Numbered from the stretch's first letter, positions 35,502 through 45,405 are shown. The stretch is 64,000 bases of DNA from Magnetospirillum sp. 64-120 (GCA_001898825.1 MKVK01000013.1:1-64000); one strand, 5' to 3'. Notes: generated from the letters alone by a model not told the origin. Numbers and translations are program-made.

Positions 35502-38285
35502 ATGTCCGCGCCGCCTGCCCCATCCCGTATCCTGTTGCCGCACGCGCCCACCCTGGTGGTGGCGTTGCGCGGCGCGGTCATGCTGGACACCGACGGCGAA
35601 TTTCATCATCTGGACCTGACCACGGCCGCCCGTCAGGCCAAGGCCGAATGCCCGCTGGTCTGCCACGCGCCGGCCACCGCCGCCCGCCTGGGGCTGGACG
35701 ACTTCACCTGCCTGGACGTGCTGGAACTGTTCGCCTTTGTCCGCCCCGCACGCTTTTGCCTGCCCACCGTGCGCGGACTGGCCGAGGCTTTGGGGCTGGT
35801 CCGTCCCGCCGACCTGGAAGACCAGGCCGAAGCCCTGATCCGCATCACCCGCGTGCTGTTGCAGGAACTGGCGGAACGGACCAATGCCGACACCGCCGCC
35901 CGCGCATCCGACACCAGGTCCGCCGCCTGGGCCATGGCACGGGCCGGCTGGGGTTGGGGCAACGCGGTGCTGGCGGCGCTGGGGGTGACCGGCGACAACG
36001 CCCGCGGCTCGGGCCTGCGGGTTTGGGAACGCCTGCCCGAATGGTCGGAACACACCCCCGAGCCACCCAGCGGCAGCATTCCGGTGGACCCGACCGAGGC
36101 CCGCCAACGCCTGGACAAGCTGCTGGGCAGCGATTCCGAGCAACGCCCGGCCCAGGCTGATTACGCGTCCGCCGCCGCCGCCGCCTTCCAACCCCGCCAG
36201 ATGGAAGGTGAACCCCATCTGGTGCTGGCCGAGGCCGGCACCGGCACCGGCAAGACCTTGGGATACATCGCCCCAGCGTCAGTATGGGCGGAAAAGAACG
36301 GGGCGCCGGTATGGCTGTCCACCTATACCCGCAATTTGCAGCGCCAGCTGGACAGCGAACTGGACCGGCTTTATCCCGATCCCGGCACCAAGTCGCGCAA
36401 GGTGGTGGTGCGCAAGGGGCGCGAGAACTATCTGTGCCTGCTGAACCTGGAAGAACAGGTGTCGCGCAACCGGGTGCAAGAGGCGGTGGCCTCCGGCCTG
36501 ATGGCGCGCTGGGCCCTGGCGACGCGCGACGGCGACATGGTGGGCGGCGACTTCCCCGCCTGGCTGGGCGACCTTTTGGGCCGCCCCCGCACCCTGGGTC
36601 TGGCCGACCGCCGTGGCGAATGCATCTTTTCCGCCTGCCCGCATTATTCCAAATGCTTCATCGAACGCGCCGTCAGAAAGGCCCGGCGCGCCGACATCGT
36701 CATCGCCAACCACGCTTTGGTGATGGTGCAAGCCGCCATGGGCGGCCTGGACGACGGCGCCACCCCCACCCGCTATGTGTTCGACGAGGGCCATCACGTC
36801 TTCGACGCTGCCGACGGCGCCTTTTCCGCCCATCTGTCGGGCCTGGAAGGCATCGAGGTGCGGCGCTGGCTGCTGGGCGCCGAGGAACAGGGCACCAAAT
36901 CCCGCGCCCGCGGCCTGAAGCGCCGGGCCGAAGACCTGTTGGGCCTGGCGACCGAGGCCCCTGCCGCCCTGGATGCCGCCTTGGCCGGCGCCCACGCCTT
37001 GCCGGCCACCGGCTGGCAGAACCGTCTGGCCGACGGCGCGCCGTTGAACGCCGCCGAACGTTTCCTGGCCCTGGTGCGCCAGCAGGTCTATGCCCGCACC
37101 CAAGGCGCCGACAGCCCTTACAGCCTGGAAACCGAATGCCACCCGCCGGTGGACGGCTTGCTGGAAGCCGCCGCTGAACTGGCGCAGGCGCTGGGAAAGC
37201 TGGGTGCACCCTTGCAAACCCTGGCCCGGGTGCTGGCGCAAAGCTTGGATGACGACGCCGCCGAGTTGGAAACCGCCACCCGTTCACGCATCGAAGGCTT
37301 GGTGCGTTCCATCGAACGCCGGGCGCTGATGCCCATCGCCGGGTGGAAATCCATGCTGGAAGAGTTGATCGAATCCTCCCGCCCCATCGGTGGGGTTGGC
37401 GGGGCGGCCACTGATGGGGCGGATAAATACGTTGACTGGTTCTCGGTGGAACGTATCGAAGGCCGTGACTTCGATGTCGGCATGCACCGCCATTGGATCG
37501 ATCCCACCCTGCCCTTCGCCAAGGCTGTCGTCGAACCGGCCCATGGTCTGCTGATCACCTCGGCCACCCTGCGCGATGGCGACAACGACATGGGCTGGCC
37601 CACCGCCGAGCGGCGCAGCGGCGCCGTCCACCTGCCCAATCCGCCCATTCGCGCCGCCATGGCCTCGCCCTTCGACTATCCGGCGCAGACCCGGGTGCTG
37701 GTGGTCTCTGACGTACGCAAGGACGACCTGAATCAGGTGGCGGCGGCCTATCGCGAATTGTTCCTGGCCGCCGGCGGCGGTGGCTTGGGCCTGTTCACCG
37801 CCATCTCGCGGCTGAAGGCGGTGCACAAGCGCATCGCCGAGGCCATGGACCACGCCAACCTGCCGCTTTACGCCCAGCACGTGGACAATCTGGATACCGC
37901 CACCCTGGTGGACATCTTCCGCGCCGAAGAGGAGTCCTGCCTGCTGGGCACCGATGCGGTGCGTGACGGGGTGGACGTGCCGGGCCGGTCCTTGCGCCTG
38001 ATCGTCTTCGACCGGGTGCCGTGGCCGCGCCCCGACATCCTGCACAAGCACCGCCGCGCCGCTTTCGGCGGCAAATCCTATGACGACATGCTGGCGCGGC
38101 TGCGGCTGAAACAGGCCTTTGGCCGGCTGGTGCGCCGGGCCGGCGACCACGGGGTGTTCGTGCTGCTGGACCCGATGATGCCGTCCCGCCTGCATTCCGC
38201 CTTTCCGCCCGGCGTCGCGGTGCAAAAGGTCGGCTTGGCCGAGGCGGTGGCGGTGACGCGGGATTTCCTGAAGGATGCCCCCTGA
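35502..38285 (+). CDS. dinG: DinG-family ATP-dependent helicase
   Basis: 927 aa. Residues 1-180 are a degenerate exonuclease-like region (CLDVLELFAFVRPARFC). The helicase core has Walker A AEAGTGTGKT near 245 and DEGHHVFDA as the DEAH-type box near 430. Four cysteines between them (YLCLL, CIFSACPHYSKC) are the expected 4Fe-4S ligands. C-terminal motifs V-VI contain LGTDAVRDGVDVPGRSLRL and QAFGRLVRRAGDHGVF. It unwinds R-loops or 5' overhang DNA. The next gene starts at its stop (1-base overlap). Confidence 0.9.
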   Translation: MSAPPAPSRILLPHAPTLVVALRGAVMLDTDGEFHHLDLTTAARQAKAECPLVCHAPATAARLGLDDFTCLDVLELFAFVRPARFCLPTVRGLAEALGLVRPADLEDQAEALIRITRVLLQELAERTNADTAARASDTRSAAWAMARAGWGWGNAVLAALGVTGDNARGSGLRVWERLPEWSEHTPEPPSGSIPVDPTEARQRLDKLLGSDSEQRPAQADYASAAAAAFQPRQMEGEPHLVLAEAGTGTGKTLGYIAPASVWAEKNGAPVWLSTYTRNLQRQLDSELDRLYPDPGTKSRKVVVRKGRENYLCLLNLEEQVSRNRVQEAVASGLMARWALATRDGDMVGGDFPAWLGDLLGRPRTLGLADRRGECIFSACPHYSKCFIERAVRKARRADIVIANHALVMVQAAMGGLDDGATPTRYVFDEGHHVFDAADGAFSAHLSGLEGIEVRRWLLGAEEQGTKSRARGLKRRAEDLLGLATEAPAALDAALAGAHALPATGWQNRLADGAPLNAAERFLALVRQQVYARTQGADSPYSLETECHPPVDGLLEAAAELAQALGKLGAPLQTLARVLAQSLDDDAAELETATRSRIEGLVRSIERRALMPIAGWKSMLEELIESSRPIGGVGGAATDGADKYVDWFSVERIEGRDFDVGMHRHWIDPTLPFAKAVVEPAHGLLITSATLRDGDNDMGWPTAERRSGAVHLPNPPIRAAMASPFDYPAQTRVLVVSDVRKDDLNQVAAAYRELFLAAGGGGLGLFTAISRLKAVHKRIAEAMDHANLPLYAQHVDNLDTATLVDIFRAEEESCLLGTDAVRDGVDVPGRSLRLIVFDRVPWPRPDILHKHRRAAFGGKSYDDMLARLRLKQAFGRLVRRAGDHGVFVLLDPMMPSRLHSAFPPGVAVQKVGLAEAVAVTRDFLKDAP

Positions 38286-38839
38286 TGGACGTGACCGCTC
38301 CCGATCCGCCCGGCCCATACCGGCAAACCCACGAAGCCCGCATGACCCTGGTCAGCCATTTCCTCGGCTGGGTCATGGGGGTGATCCCCTTGTTCTTCCT
38401 GCTCACCATGCTGGCCGACCACGGCCTGCCGGAACAAGACGGCGAATGGTTCGCATACGGACTTTACGCGGTGATGGGCGTCCCCATGGGCTGGCTGTAC
38501 GCCGTCACCCTGTGGCGGCAAAGCCAAGGCATTCCCGCCGGGTTCAGGATCAAGGAACACGACGAGTCCTTCGAGGTCTATTTCTTCACCGGCGACAAGC
38601 GCTGCTGGAGCCACGAATTCCAATATGCCGACGTGCTGGGCAGCGGCACCGACCGTTTCCACGTCGGCACCGGCACCGTGCGCATGGCCTATGTGCAGAC
38701 CACCGGACAGCTGGGTTTCAAGAAACGCCAACCCATCGGCCTGTGGTCGTGGTGCGACCTGCGCCGCCTGCATCCCATCTATGTCGACGTCATCGCCGCC
38801 GACTTGGCCCGCGTCTTGGGGCGGCATCCGCGATCATAA
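38285..38839 (+). CDS. Two-TM membrane protein of unknown function
   Basis: 184 aa. Membrane segments at about 25-45 (LGWVMGVIPLFFLLTMLA) and 56-75 (YGLYAVMGVPMGWLYAVTL) are followed by a soluble beta-rich C-terminal domain. Coupled to dinG by a TGATG overlap. No family is recognised. It converges with a large GGDEF/EAL gene. Confidence 0.7.
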   Translation: MDVTAPDPPGPYRQTHEARMTLVSHFLGWVMGVIPLFFLLTMLADHGLPEQDGEWFAYGLYAVMGVPMGWLYAVTLWRQSQGIPAGFRIKEHDESFEVYFFTGDKRCWSHEFQYADVLGSGTDRFHVGTGTVRMAYVQTTGQLGFKKRQPIGLWSWCDLRRLHPIYVDVIAADLARVLGRHPRS

Positions 38840-41356
38840 CGGCCAGGGGCTTTTCTCGCGGACGAAATGGGCGAAGTCGTCGGGCGGCAGGGCCTTGGCG
38901 AAATAGAAGCCCTGGGCTTCGTCCACCCCTTGGGCCTTCAGGAAGTCCAGCTGTTCGCGGCTTTCCACCCCTTCGACGTTGACCCGGGTGCCCAGGGAAT
39001 GGCCCAGCGAGACGATGGCGGTGACCACGGCGGCGTTGTCGGGGTGCTGGCCGATGTCGACGACGAACGAGCGGTCGATCTTCAGCTTGTCCACCGGGAA
39101 ACGCTTCAGGTAGTTCAGTGACGAATAGCCGGTGCCGAAATCGTCGATGGCGATGCGCACCCCCATGTCGCGCAGTTGGCGCAACACGTCCACCGTGGCT
39201 TCCACGTTCTGCATGGCGATGCCTTCGGTGATTTCCAACTGCAGGCACGACGGATCGAATCCGGTCTGGTTCAGGATGTCGGCGACCATGGCCAACAGCG
39301 CCGTGTGGTTCTTGAACTGAATCGGCGACAGGTTGACGGCGATCTTCATGGGCGGCAGGCCGGCGCGCCCCCAGTCGCGGCCCTGCAGGCACGAACGGTG
39401 CAAGATCCAACGTCCCAAGGGCACGATCAGATCGGTGCGTTCGGCGATGGGGATGAAGTCGGCCGGACTGACCCAGCCGCGTTGGGGATGGTTCCAACGG
39501 ATCAGCGCCTCGCAGCCCACCACTTCGCCGGTGCGCATCTCGATCAGCGGCTGGTAATGCATTTCCAACTGGTCGGTGCCCAACGCCAGGCGCAGGTCGT
39601 GTTCGACAACCTTGCGGGCCTGGATTTCCGCGTCCATGGCGGCGATGTAGAAGTGATAGTTGTTCCGCCCCTCGGCCTTGGATCGGAACATGGCCAGATC
39701 GGCGTTCTTCAGCAAATGTTCGGAATCGGCGGCGTCGTCGGGGAAGACGGTGATGCCGATGGACGTCGAGGTGTTGACCTCGTGTTCGTCCAGTCCAAAC
39801 GGCTCAGCCACCGAGGCGATGATGGATTCGGCCACCGTGCTGGCGCCTTCCGGGTCGTCCAGGTTGGTCAGCACCACGGCGAATTCGTCGCCGCCCAGCC
39901 GCGCCACGGTGTCGGATTCGCGCACGCAGCGCAAAAGCCGCTTCGCCACCGCCTTCAACAGCAGGTCGCCCACATGGTGGCCCAGGGTGTCGTTGATGTC
40001 CTTGAACTTGTCCAGATCAAGGAACAGCAGCGCCACTTTGTGCCCCAAGCGCTTGGCCTGGGCCAGGGCGCTGCGCAGGCGTTCTTGGAACAACACGCGG
40101 TTGGGCAGGCCGGTCAGCGAATCGTGATGCGCCAGATGATGGATGCGGGCGGCGGCCAGCTTGCGCTCGGTGACGTCGCGGCCGACCATGACCAGACCGC
40201 GCCGGCTGCCGTCATCCTCGAACAGTGGGATCTTGATGACGTCGAACACCTTGGCGCCGCCGTCGCGGGTGGGCAGTTCCTTTTCATAAGCCACCGGCTT
40301 ACGGTCGGCCCAGGCCCGCTCGTCGGTCAGCGATCCGGTCAGCAGGAACTCACCGAAGCCGCTGGACATGTGGGCCAGATCCGACGAAGTCCGCCCCAGG
40401 TAATCCACATGATCCAGGCCGGCCAGTTCCAGATAGAACTTGTTGGCCACCAGCCAGCGCCCCTTGCCGTCGCGGAAACAGACCAGGTCGGGCATGGCGT
40501 TGATCAGGGTCGACAGCCATTCCTTTTGCTTGCGCAACTCGGCTTCGGCGGCCTTGCGTTCGGTGATGTCGTGGGCGATGGCGACGAACAGGCGCTGGCC
40601 GCCCAGTTCCATGGCGTTCAGCGACAGTTCCAACGGAAAGGTCGAACCGATCTTGCGGCGGCCTTCGACCTCGGCGCGGTTGTCGAGGAAACGGTCGGTG
40701 GCGACGGCGCCGTCTTGCCCCACCAGTTCCGGAATCAGCAAGGACACCGACTTGCCGACGATTTCATAGGGATCGTAGCCGAAAATACGGATGGCGGCCG
40801 GATTGTAGGTGCCGATGGCGCCATCTTCGCCAAAGGTGACGATGGCGTCGGCGGTGTTGTCGACGATGGCGCGGTTGTGCAGTTCCGACAGCCGGTAGTT
40901 TTCCGCCAGCGCCTGCATGGTTTTGGCCTGCTGGCGCAAAAGCGCCTCGCGGTGGCCCATGGTGGTGACGTCGAAAACCTGGATCAGGCAGTCGCGCTGG
41001 CCGTCATCCACCGACACCGGCTTGACCGCGACGATCTGTTGCATGGGCTCGGTCTTGCCCGGCACCCGGCTTTCGTGATTCAGCGGAAACAGGCGCTTGT
41101 TGATGGACGACGACAGGATGGCGGACAGGCCGTTCTTCAACGCCTCGTCGATGGCCGAGATCACCCGGGCGCCGGCCAGATGCGGGAACAATTGGTCCAG
41201 TCGCCGTCCGGTGGCGGTTTCGGCCCCGATCCCCGACGCCTTGGCCATCCAGGCGTTCCACAACACCACACGGCCGTCGCCACCCAGCAGCACGATGCCG
41301 ATCTCGCCGGCGTCGGTCAAAGTCTTGACGATATGATCGGGGACGATGCCGGGCAT
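38834..41356 (-). CDS. PAS-GGDEF-EAL cyclic-di-GMP enzyme
   Basis: 840 aa, no membrane segment. About three PAS domains (1-115; 140-260 with AIVTFGEDGAIGTYNPAAIRIFG; 270-395). The GGDEF domain has the active motif LGGDEFAVVL near 490. The EAL domain starts with LEMHYQPLIEMRTGEVVG and CEALIRW near 600, with DDFGTGYSSLNYLKRF near 735. Both catalytic signatures are intact, so it may make or degrade c-di-GMP depending on the signal. It is the last gene of a CheY-CheC operon, 3 bases after CheC. Confidence 0.92.
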   Translation of the reverse strand: MPGIVPDHIVKTLTDAGEIGIVLLGGDGRVVLWNAWMAKASGIGAETATGRRLDQLFPHLAGARVISAIDEALKNGLSAILSSSINKRLFPLNHESRVPGKTEPMQQIVAVKPVSVDDGQRDCLIQVFDVTTMGHREALLRQQAKTMQALAENYRLSELHNRAIVDNTADAIVTFGEDGAIGTYNPAAIRIFGYDPYEIVGKSVSLLIPELVGQDGAVATDRFLDNRAEVEGRRKIGSTFPLELSLNAMELGGQRLFVAIAHDITERKAAEAELRKQKEWLSTLINAMPDLVCFRDGKGRWLVANKFYLELAGLDHVDYLGRTSSDLAHMSSGFGEFLLTGSLTDERAWADRKPVAYEKELPTRDGGAKVFDVIKIPLFEDDGSRRGLVMVGRDVTERKLAAARIHHLAHHDSLTGLPNRVLFQERLRSALAQAKRLGHKVALLFLDLDKFKDINDTLGHHVGDLLLKAVAKRLLRCVRESDTVARLGGDEFAVVLTNLDDPEGASTVAESIIASVAEPFGLDEHEVNTSTSIGITVFPDDAADSEHLLKNADLAMFRSKAEGRNNYHFYIAAMDAEIQARKVVEHDLRLALGTDQLEMHYQPLIEMRTGEVVGCEALIRWNHPQRGWVSPADFIPIAERTDLIVPLGRWILHRSCLQGRDWGRAGLPPMKIAVNLSPIQFKNHTALLAMVADILNQTGFDPSCLQLEITEGIAMQNVEATVDVLRQLRDMGVRIAIDDFGTGYSSLNYLKRFPVDKLKIDRSFVVDIGQHPDNAAVVTAIVSLGHSLGTRVNVEGVESREQLDFLKAQGVDEAQGFYFAKALPPDDFAHFVREKSPWPL

Positions 41357-41359
41357 TCG

Positions 41360-41989
41360 TCAGCCCCCCATCTGCGCCGTCACATACGCCTGGACGGCGT
41401 CGATGAAATGTCGCGCCGAGGAAATGTCCATGACAAAAGCCAGATAGCCGTGCACGTCCTTGGCACGGACCGAAAAGTCCACGTGCAGGAACATGACCAT
41501 TTCGGATTCGATCCCCGGACGCTGACCGCTGTCCAGGATGCCGCGGCCACGACCGCGGACATAGCACGGCAGCGAGCTTTCCACCCCCATGCCCAACTGG
41601 TTGGCCAGCGACCCCAGGCAGGCGTTCAGGATGATGTTGCCCACCTCCATCAGCGCTTCTTGTTCCAGTTCGGTCAACTGGTCCACCGGCAGGTCGTCGC
41701 CCAGCATCTGGCGCACCAGATGCAGGCTGCGCCGTTCCGGGAAGATCAACAGAATGTCGCCGGCGAAAGGACCTTGGAAGTGCTGACGCACCGCCACCGA
41801 TTCGCCACCGCCGGTTTCTTCGTCCAGACGCGCGGCGGCACGGTCCGGGGTCAGGAAATGCACCAACGGAACCGACAGCCGTACTTCTTCGTCGACCAAT
41901 TGCGACAGCGCGCCCGCCGCCTGGCCGATGGCGATGTTGATGATCTCGGTTACCGCGTCACGCTGGACGTCATCAAGAAAGTCGCTCAT
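41360..41989 (-). CDS. cheC: CheC-type phosphatase
   Basis: 209 aa. It carries both CheC active-site signatures: DAVTEIINIAIGQAAGAL near residue 10 (Glu and Asn) and ALMEVGNIILNACLG near 112. It should dephosphorylate CheY~P-like receivers. Its partner is likely the receiver encoded upstream, whose stop overlaps its start by 4 bases. Confidence 0.85.
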   Translation of the reverse strand: MSDFLDDVQRDAVTEIINIAIGQAAGALSQLVDEEVRLSVPLVHFLTPDRAAARLDEETGGGESVAVRQHFQGPFAGDILLIFPERRSLHLVRQMLGDDLPVDQLTELEQEALMEVGNIILNACLGSLANQLGMGVESSLPCYVRGRGRGILDSGQRPGIESEMVMFLHVDFSVRAKDVHGYLAFVMDISSARHFIDAVQAYVTAQMGG

Positions 41990-42354
41990 TCGTCTTCCGT
42001 GCTTAAGAAAGCCATCAGCACGTCAGCGCGCACCGGCTTGGACATGAAGCCGACGCCCATGGTTTCCGCCTGGTCGCGCACCGGGTCCTGGATGTTGGCG
42101 GTCAGCAGGGTCACCACAGCCTGGGGATAGACGGCCTTCAGCCGCTTGGCGGCCTCAAGCCCGCCGATGCCCGGCATGTTGACGTCAAGCACGACGAAAT
42201 CGGGCAGGACGCGGGAATAGACCTCAAGCGCTTCCTCGCCGGTGGCGGCCTCGACGATCTGCCAACCGGGACGGTCGGTTTCGATCATCCTGCGGGTCAT
42301 CATCCGCGCCACCCGGCTGTCATCCACCAGCAATACCGTCTTCGTCGCCGTCAC
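41986..42354 (-). CDS. Single-domain CheY-like response regulator
   Basis: 122 aa, one receiver domain: acidic pair in LLVDDSRVARMM near residues 9-11, phospho-acceptor Asp in FVVLDVNMPG near 55, Thr in VTLLTANIQ near 84 and Lys in MSKPVRADVL near 105. It shares an operon with CheC and a GGDEF/EAL enzyme. Expected to be phosphorylated by an unlinked kinase and reset by CheC. Confidence 0.9.
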   Translation of the reverse strand: MTATKTVLLVDDSRVARMMTRRMIETDRPGWQIVEAATGEEALEVYSRVLPDFVVLDVNMPGIGGLEAAKRLKAVYPQAVVTLLTANIQDPVRDQAETMGVGFMSKPVRADVLMAFLSTEDE

Positions 42355-42461
42355 CGCCCATTCCTCACGCCATAAAAGCCCCTGTGAAATCTATGCTTGA
42401 CGCTAAGCCCGACCGCAAGCCTAAAGTCCCCCCAGGGAAAACGCCGCAGAAAGGGTCAGAC

Positions 42462-42875
42462 ATGCTTAGCCATCATTCCGGACTGGTCTATGTCATGGTC
42501 CTGGTATCGGCCTCGGACGGCGAGATGACCGACGCCGAGCTGAAAACCATCGGTGAAATCGTCGGTTTCCTGCCGATTTTTTCCGATTACGACCCGTCGC
42601 TTCTGATCCAGACCACCGCGGCCTGCGCCGAATTGCTGGATTCCGACGACGGCATGAACCGGGCCTTGGATTTCATCAAGGCGGCCATCCCGGCCAACTT
42701 GCGCGAAACCGCCTATGCCCTGGCCTGCGACGTGGCGGCGTCGGACGGCGAAGGCCACCCGGAAACCCGCCGCCTGATGGAAATGCTGCGTCACCGCCTG
42801 GATCTGGACCGCCTGACCGCCGCCGCCATCGAACGCGGCGCCAGCGCCCGCTTCGTCCGGCCGCTGTCCCATTGA
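42462..42875 (+). CDS. TerB-like protein
   Basis: 137 aa from ATG 42462, with GAAAGGG upstream; an in-frame ATG at 42384 is an alternative. All-helical, with VYVMVLVSASDGEMTDAELK and AYALACDVAASDGEGHPETR, two acidic helix-loop repeats like TerB of tellurite resistance. These proteins may bind metal or act in stress response. The function here is unknown. It lies beside the island boundary. Confidence 0.75.
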   Translation: MLSHHSGLVYVMVLVSASDGEMTDAELKTIGEIVGFLPIFSDYDPSLLIQTTAACAELLDSDDGMNRALDFIKAAIPANLRETAYALACDVAASDGEGHPETRRLMEMLRHRLDLDRLTAAAIERGASARFVRPLSH

Positions 42876-42940
42876 TCGGGGCGCTTGCAAAAGCCGCCGG
42901 CAAAAGCTAATTTCCGCTGCCTTGCCCCAGGCAAGACCGT

Positions 42941-43016
42941 GCCGGCGTAGCTCAGTTGGTAGAGCAGGGCTTTCGTAAAGCCAAGGTCGGGGGTTCGAGT
43001 CCCTCCGCCGGCACCA
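42941..43016 (+). tRNA. tRNA-Thr(CGT)
   Basis: 76 nt including encoded CCA at 43014-43016. Acceptor GCCGGCG pairs with CGCCGGC; the D-arm is GCTC...GAGC, the anticodon loop TTCGTAA with anticodon CGT, and the T-arm GGGGGTTCGAGTCCCTC. A tyrosine integrase begins 137 bases downstream, so this tRNA is the likely attachment site of the island to its right. The 3' half of the gene is the expected att core. Confidence 0.97.
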
Positions 43017-43153
43017 TAAATCTCCAATAAAAACAAACACTTAGCCAAGCGCCTTGACAGGCGCAGGCCGCTGTTTTGCAATTCGCAGTGATTTCGCAGT
43101 TGGTTTGCGCGCAGAAAATTGCGCCAGCGCAACTGCAAGCTGTGAGGCGCAAA

Positions 43154-44515
43154 ATGGCACGAGAAGCCAAGCAGGAATACCGCTACCACGAGGACGGAGC
43201 GATCGCGCTCTATCGCCGCCCCAACAGCGCCATGTGGTACGCGCGCTGCAAACTGGACGACGGCGTCGCGCTCAACCCGTTCAGCACCGGCACCGACGAC
43301 GAGCGCGAAGCCGTCAAAATCGCCAAGAAGCGGATGCTCTATGCCGAGGTGGATCGCGAACGCGGGATCGAGCCCGGCGGCAAGACCTTCGCCTTCATCG
43401 CCGAGCAATGGCTGAAGCGCAAACGGGTCGAGGTCGAGAAAGGCATTTCCACCAAGATCAAGGTGGATGCCTACGAGGCCATCGTCCGCCGCTTCCACAT
43501 CACCTATTTCGGCAAGACCAAGATCACCGAGATCACGCCCAGGAAGCTGACCGCCTACGAGGATTGGCGTGCGACCTACTGGACCACCGGCCCCGGTTCG
43601 CTGGCCGAGACCGAAACCATCCGCCGCAAGGACGGCAAGGAATACGTCCGGAAGACCAAGCGGATCGCACGCGGCAAGCGGGATGCCGAGGACACGGTGC
43701 TGCGGCAGATCTTCAAGTTCGCGGTCAAGGAGGAATACCTGCCGGTGGAGCGCATGCCGACCATCGGCGGCAAACAGAATGGCAGCACCAACGGGAACGG
43801 CCGTCATTCCAACCGCCGCCCTGCCTTCACCGCCGAACAGGCGACCAAGCTGCTCAATTACGACGCCAACGAGTTCTACCCGATCAGCGACAAGATGACG
43901 CCCGAGGCGGTGAAGCGGCTGGAGAACGACCGCATGGTGTTCAAGGCATGGCTGGCGCTAATGCTGGGCACCGGCCTGCGGCCCGGCAAGGAGCACCAGG
44001 CTCTCCGCTGGCGCCATTTCGAGCAGCACCGCGACCAACAGGGTCGGGACCACCTGTTCGTAACCATCTCAAAGGACACCAAGACCGGCGCCCGCACCGT
44101 CCACGTCGATGACGAGGTCTATGCCAAGTACCTGACACCCTATAAGTTCTTCCCTAGCCGCGACGACGAGTTGGTGATCGCCGGCACCTACGGCACCCGC
44201 TTCAAATCTCCCGACGATTTCGTGTTCTGCGACCAGGACACCGGCGCGCCGATCCAAAAGTTCGACCGCCAGTTCCACACCATGCTGCGCAATCTCAAGA
44301 TGGAGAAGGACGATAACGGCGATCCGTTCACGCCCTACAGCCTGCGCCACACCTGGGCGACGCTGAAGCTAAACGCGGGCATGGATATGCGCTTGGTGGC
44401 GCTCAACATGGGCACCAGCCCCGAGATGATCCACCGCCATTACGGCCACGACAACACCCGCAGCCGGGCGGCGGAATTCACGGATATGTGGCTGACGGAA
44501 GAGGACGGGGAGTGA
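43154..44515 (+). CDS. int: Tyrosine recombinase (island integrase)
   Basis: 453 aa. The N-terminal half is a core-binding and arm-binding region (to about 200). The catalytic domain starts at RPAFTAEQATKLL. The conserved residues are Arg in GTGLRPGKEH near 277, the box-II motif YSLRHTWAT near 397, where the usual His is Tyr, and the nucleophile Tyr in MIHRHYGHDN near 430. It integrates the element at tRNA-Thr, 137 bases away. The start ATG was chosen at 43154 after GTGAGGCGC. Longer than the average 400 aa. Confidence 0.92.
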   Translation: MAREAKQEYRYHEDGAIALYRRPNSAMWYARCKLDDGVALNPFSTGTDDEREAVKIAKKRMLYAEVDRERGIEPGGKTFAFIAEQWLKRKRVEVEKGISTKIKVDAYEAIVRRFHITYFGKTKITEITPRKLTAYEDWRATYWTTGPGSLAETETIRRKDGKEYVRKTKRIARGKRDAEDTVLRQIFKFAVKEEYLPVERMPTIGGKQNGSTNGNGRHSNRRPAFTAEQATKLLNYDANEFYPISDKMTPEAVKRLENDRMVFKAWLALMLGTGLRPGKEHQALRWRHFEQHRDQQGRDHLFVTISKDTKTGARTVHVDDEVYAKYLTPYKFFPSRDDELVIAGTYGTRFKSPDDFVFCDQDTGAPIQKFDRQFHTMLRNLKMEKDDNGDPFTPYSLRHTWATLKLNAGMDMRLVALNMGTSPEMIHRHYGHDNTRSRAAEFTDMWLTEEDGE

Positions 44516-44584
44516 TGCGGCGACAGGGTATTGCGCCCAGCACCACCGCCAGATCAATATTGGAAAGCCTTGGAGTGAAGCGCT

Positions 44585-44836
44585 ATGCGTCGTGAACGTC
44601 TAACGAAGAAGTTGTTGTGGTCGTTGGCGGAGGGAACCTTTATCGCCAGCAACTGCATGCAAGCCGATCACTCGCCTATTTTTGCCGAAACGCTGAAGCC
44701 GCTCGCGGAAAGGGAAGAGCAATGGGCGCGGATCAGAGCCGAGCGCTTGAATGGGACGCTCTTTAACATTTTCGGTGACGTTCGAGCGTTCGAAGAACAC
44801 AAAGCCCGGAAAGAAGAAACTCGGTCCAGTCTTTGA
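44585..44836 (+). CDS. Small hypothetical island protein
   Basis: 83 aa, with GGAG 10 bases before the ATG. Basic N-terminus and a helical charged C-terminus (RAERLNGTLFNIFGDVRAFE). It lies in the less GC-rich part of the island. No family. Real coding is plausible but not certain. Confidence 0.45.
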   Translation: MRRERLTKKLLWSLAEGTFIASNCMQADHSPIFAETLKPLAEREEQWARIRAERLNGTLFNIFGDVRAFEEHKARKEETRSSL

Positions 44837-44960
44837 CTTCTGCAGTTTGCAGCCCCTCAGGGGAATATGTCTACGGACCTGATTTGAAAAGATAAATCGG
44901 CAGATTTTCAGAAAATCGGTCGCTAGCGTGTGGTTAACGGAAACACACGGAGAACGACCG

Positions 44961-45404
44961 ATGCCCACCCTGACCAAGCTGAAGCTCGCCAACGCCTCCC
45001 GCAAGCCGGTCGAGGAGACCCCGGAGGAGCGCATGCGCAATCGCATGGTCGCGCACCTGACCGAGCAGTTGGAAATGGCGACCGCCCTTGCCGAAGGCCG
45101 TCCTTACAAGGCCACCCGCACCGTGCGGGAAAAGGGCGAAGGCGGTGCCTCCGTCACCGTCGAGCGCGAGAAGCGTCTGCGCCCGTGGTACTGGCACGAC
45201 CTGAGCGGCAAGTGGTTCATCGAACTCCGCTACGCCAACACCGTGCTGGCGCTGGGCAAGGACCAGAACGCCGTCGAGGTCGGGACCAAGGACAAGCTGG
45301 TGCCGACGATCCAGACCGTCATCGACGCCGTGAAGGCGGGCGAGCTGGATGCGGCGATGAAGGCCGCGTTGGCCGCGCGCAAGAAGCCCAGCAAAGCTTC
45401 CTGA
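44961..45404 (+). CDS. Conserved island protein of unknown function
   Basis: 147 aa. ATG at 44961 with GGAGAACG upstream. A helical N-terminus (EETPEERMRNRMVAHLTEQL), a central beta-rich domain (WYWHDLSGKWFIELRYANTV, VLALGKDQNAVEVGTKDKLV) and a basic alanine-lysine C-terminus that may contact nucleic acid. Homologues I recall occur beside integrases and replication genes in alphaproteobacterial elements, as a small unassigned domain family. It ends in front of a hairpin at 45406. Confidence 0.7.
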   Translation: MPTLTKLKLANASRKPVEETPEERMRNRMVAHLTEQLEMATALAEGRPYKATRTVREKGEGGASVTVEREKRLRPWYWHDLSGKWFIELRYANTVLALGKDQNAVEVGTKDKLVPTIQTVIDAVKAGELDAAMKAALAARKKPSKAS

Positions 45405-45405
45405 C

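Noticed and set aside
39176-42130. A 984-codon plus-strand frame
   Set aside because: Antisense to the GGDEF/EAL and cheC genes, whose motifs are intact on the other strand.
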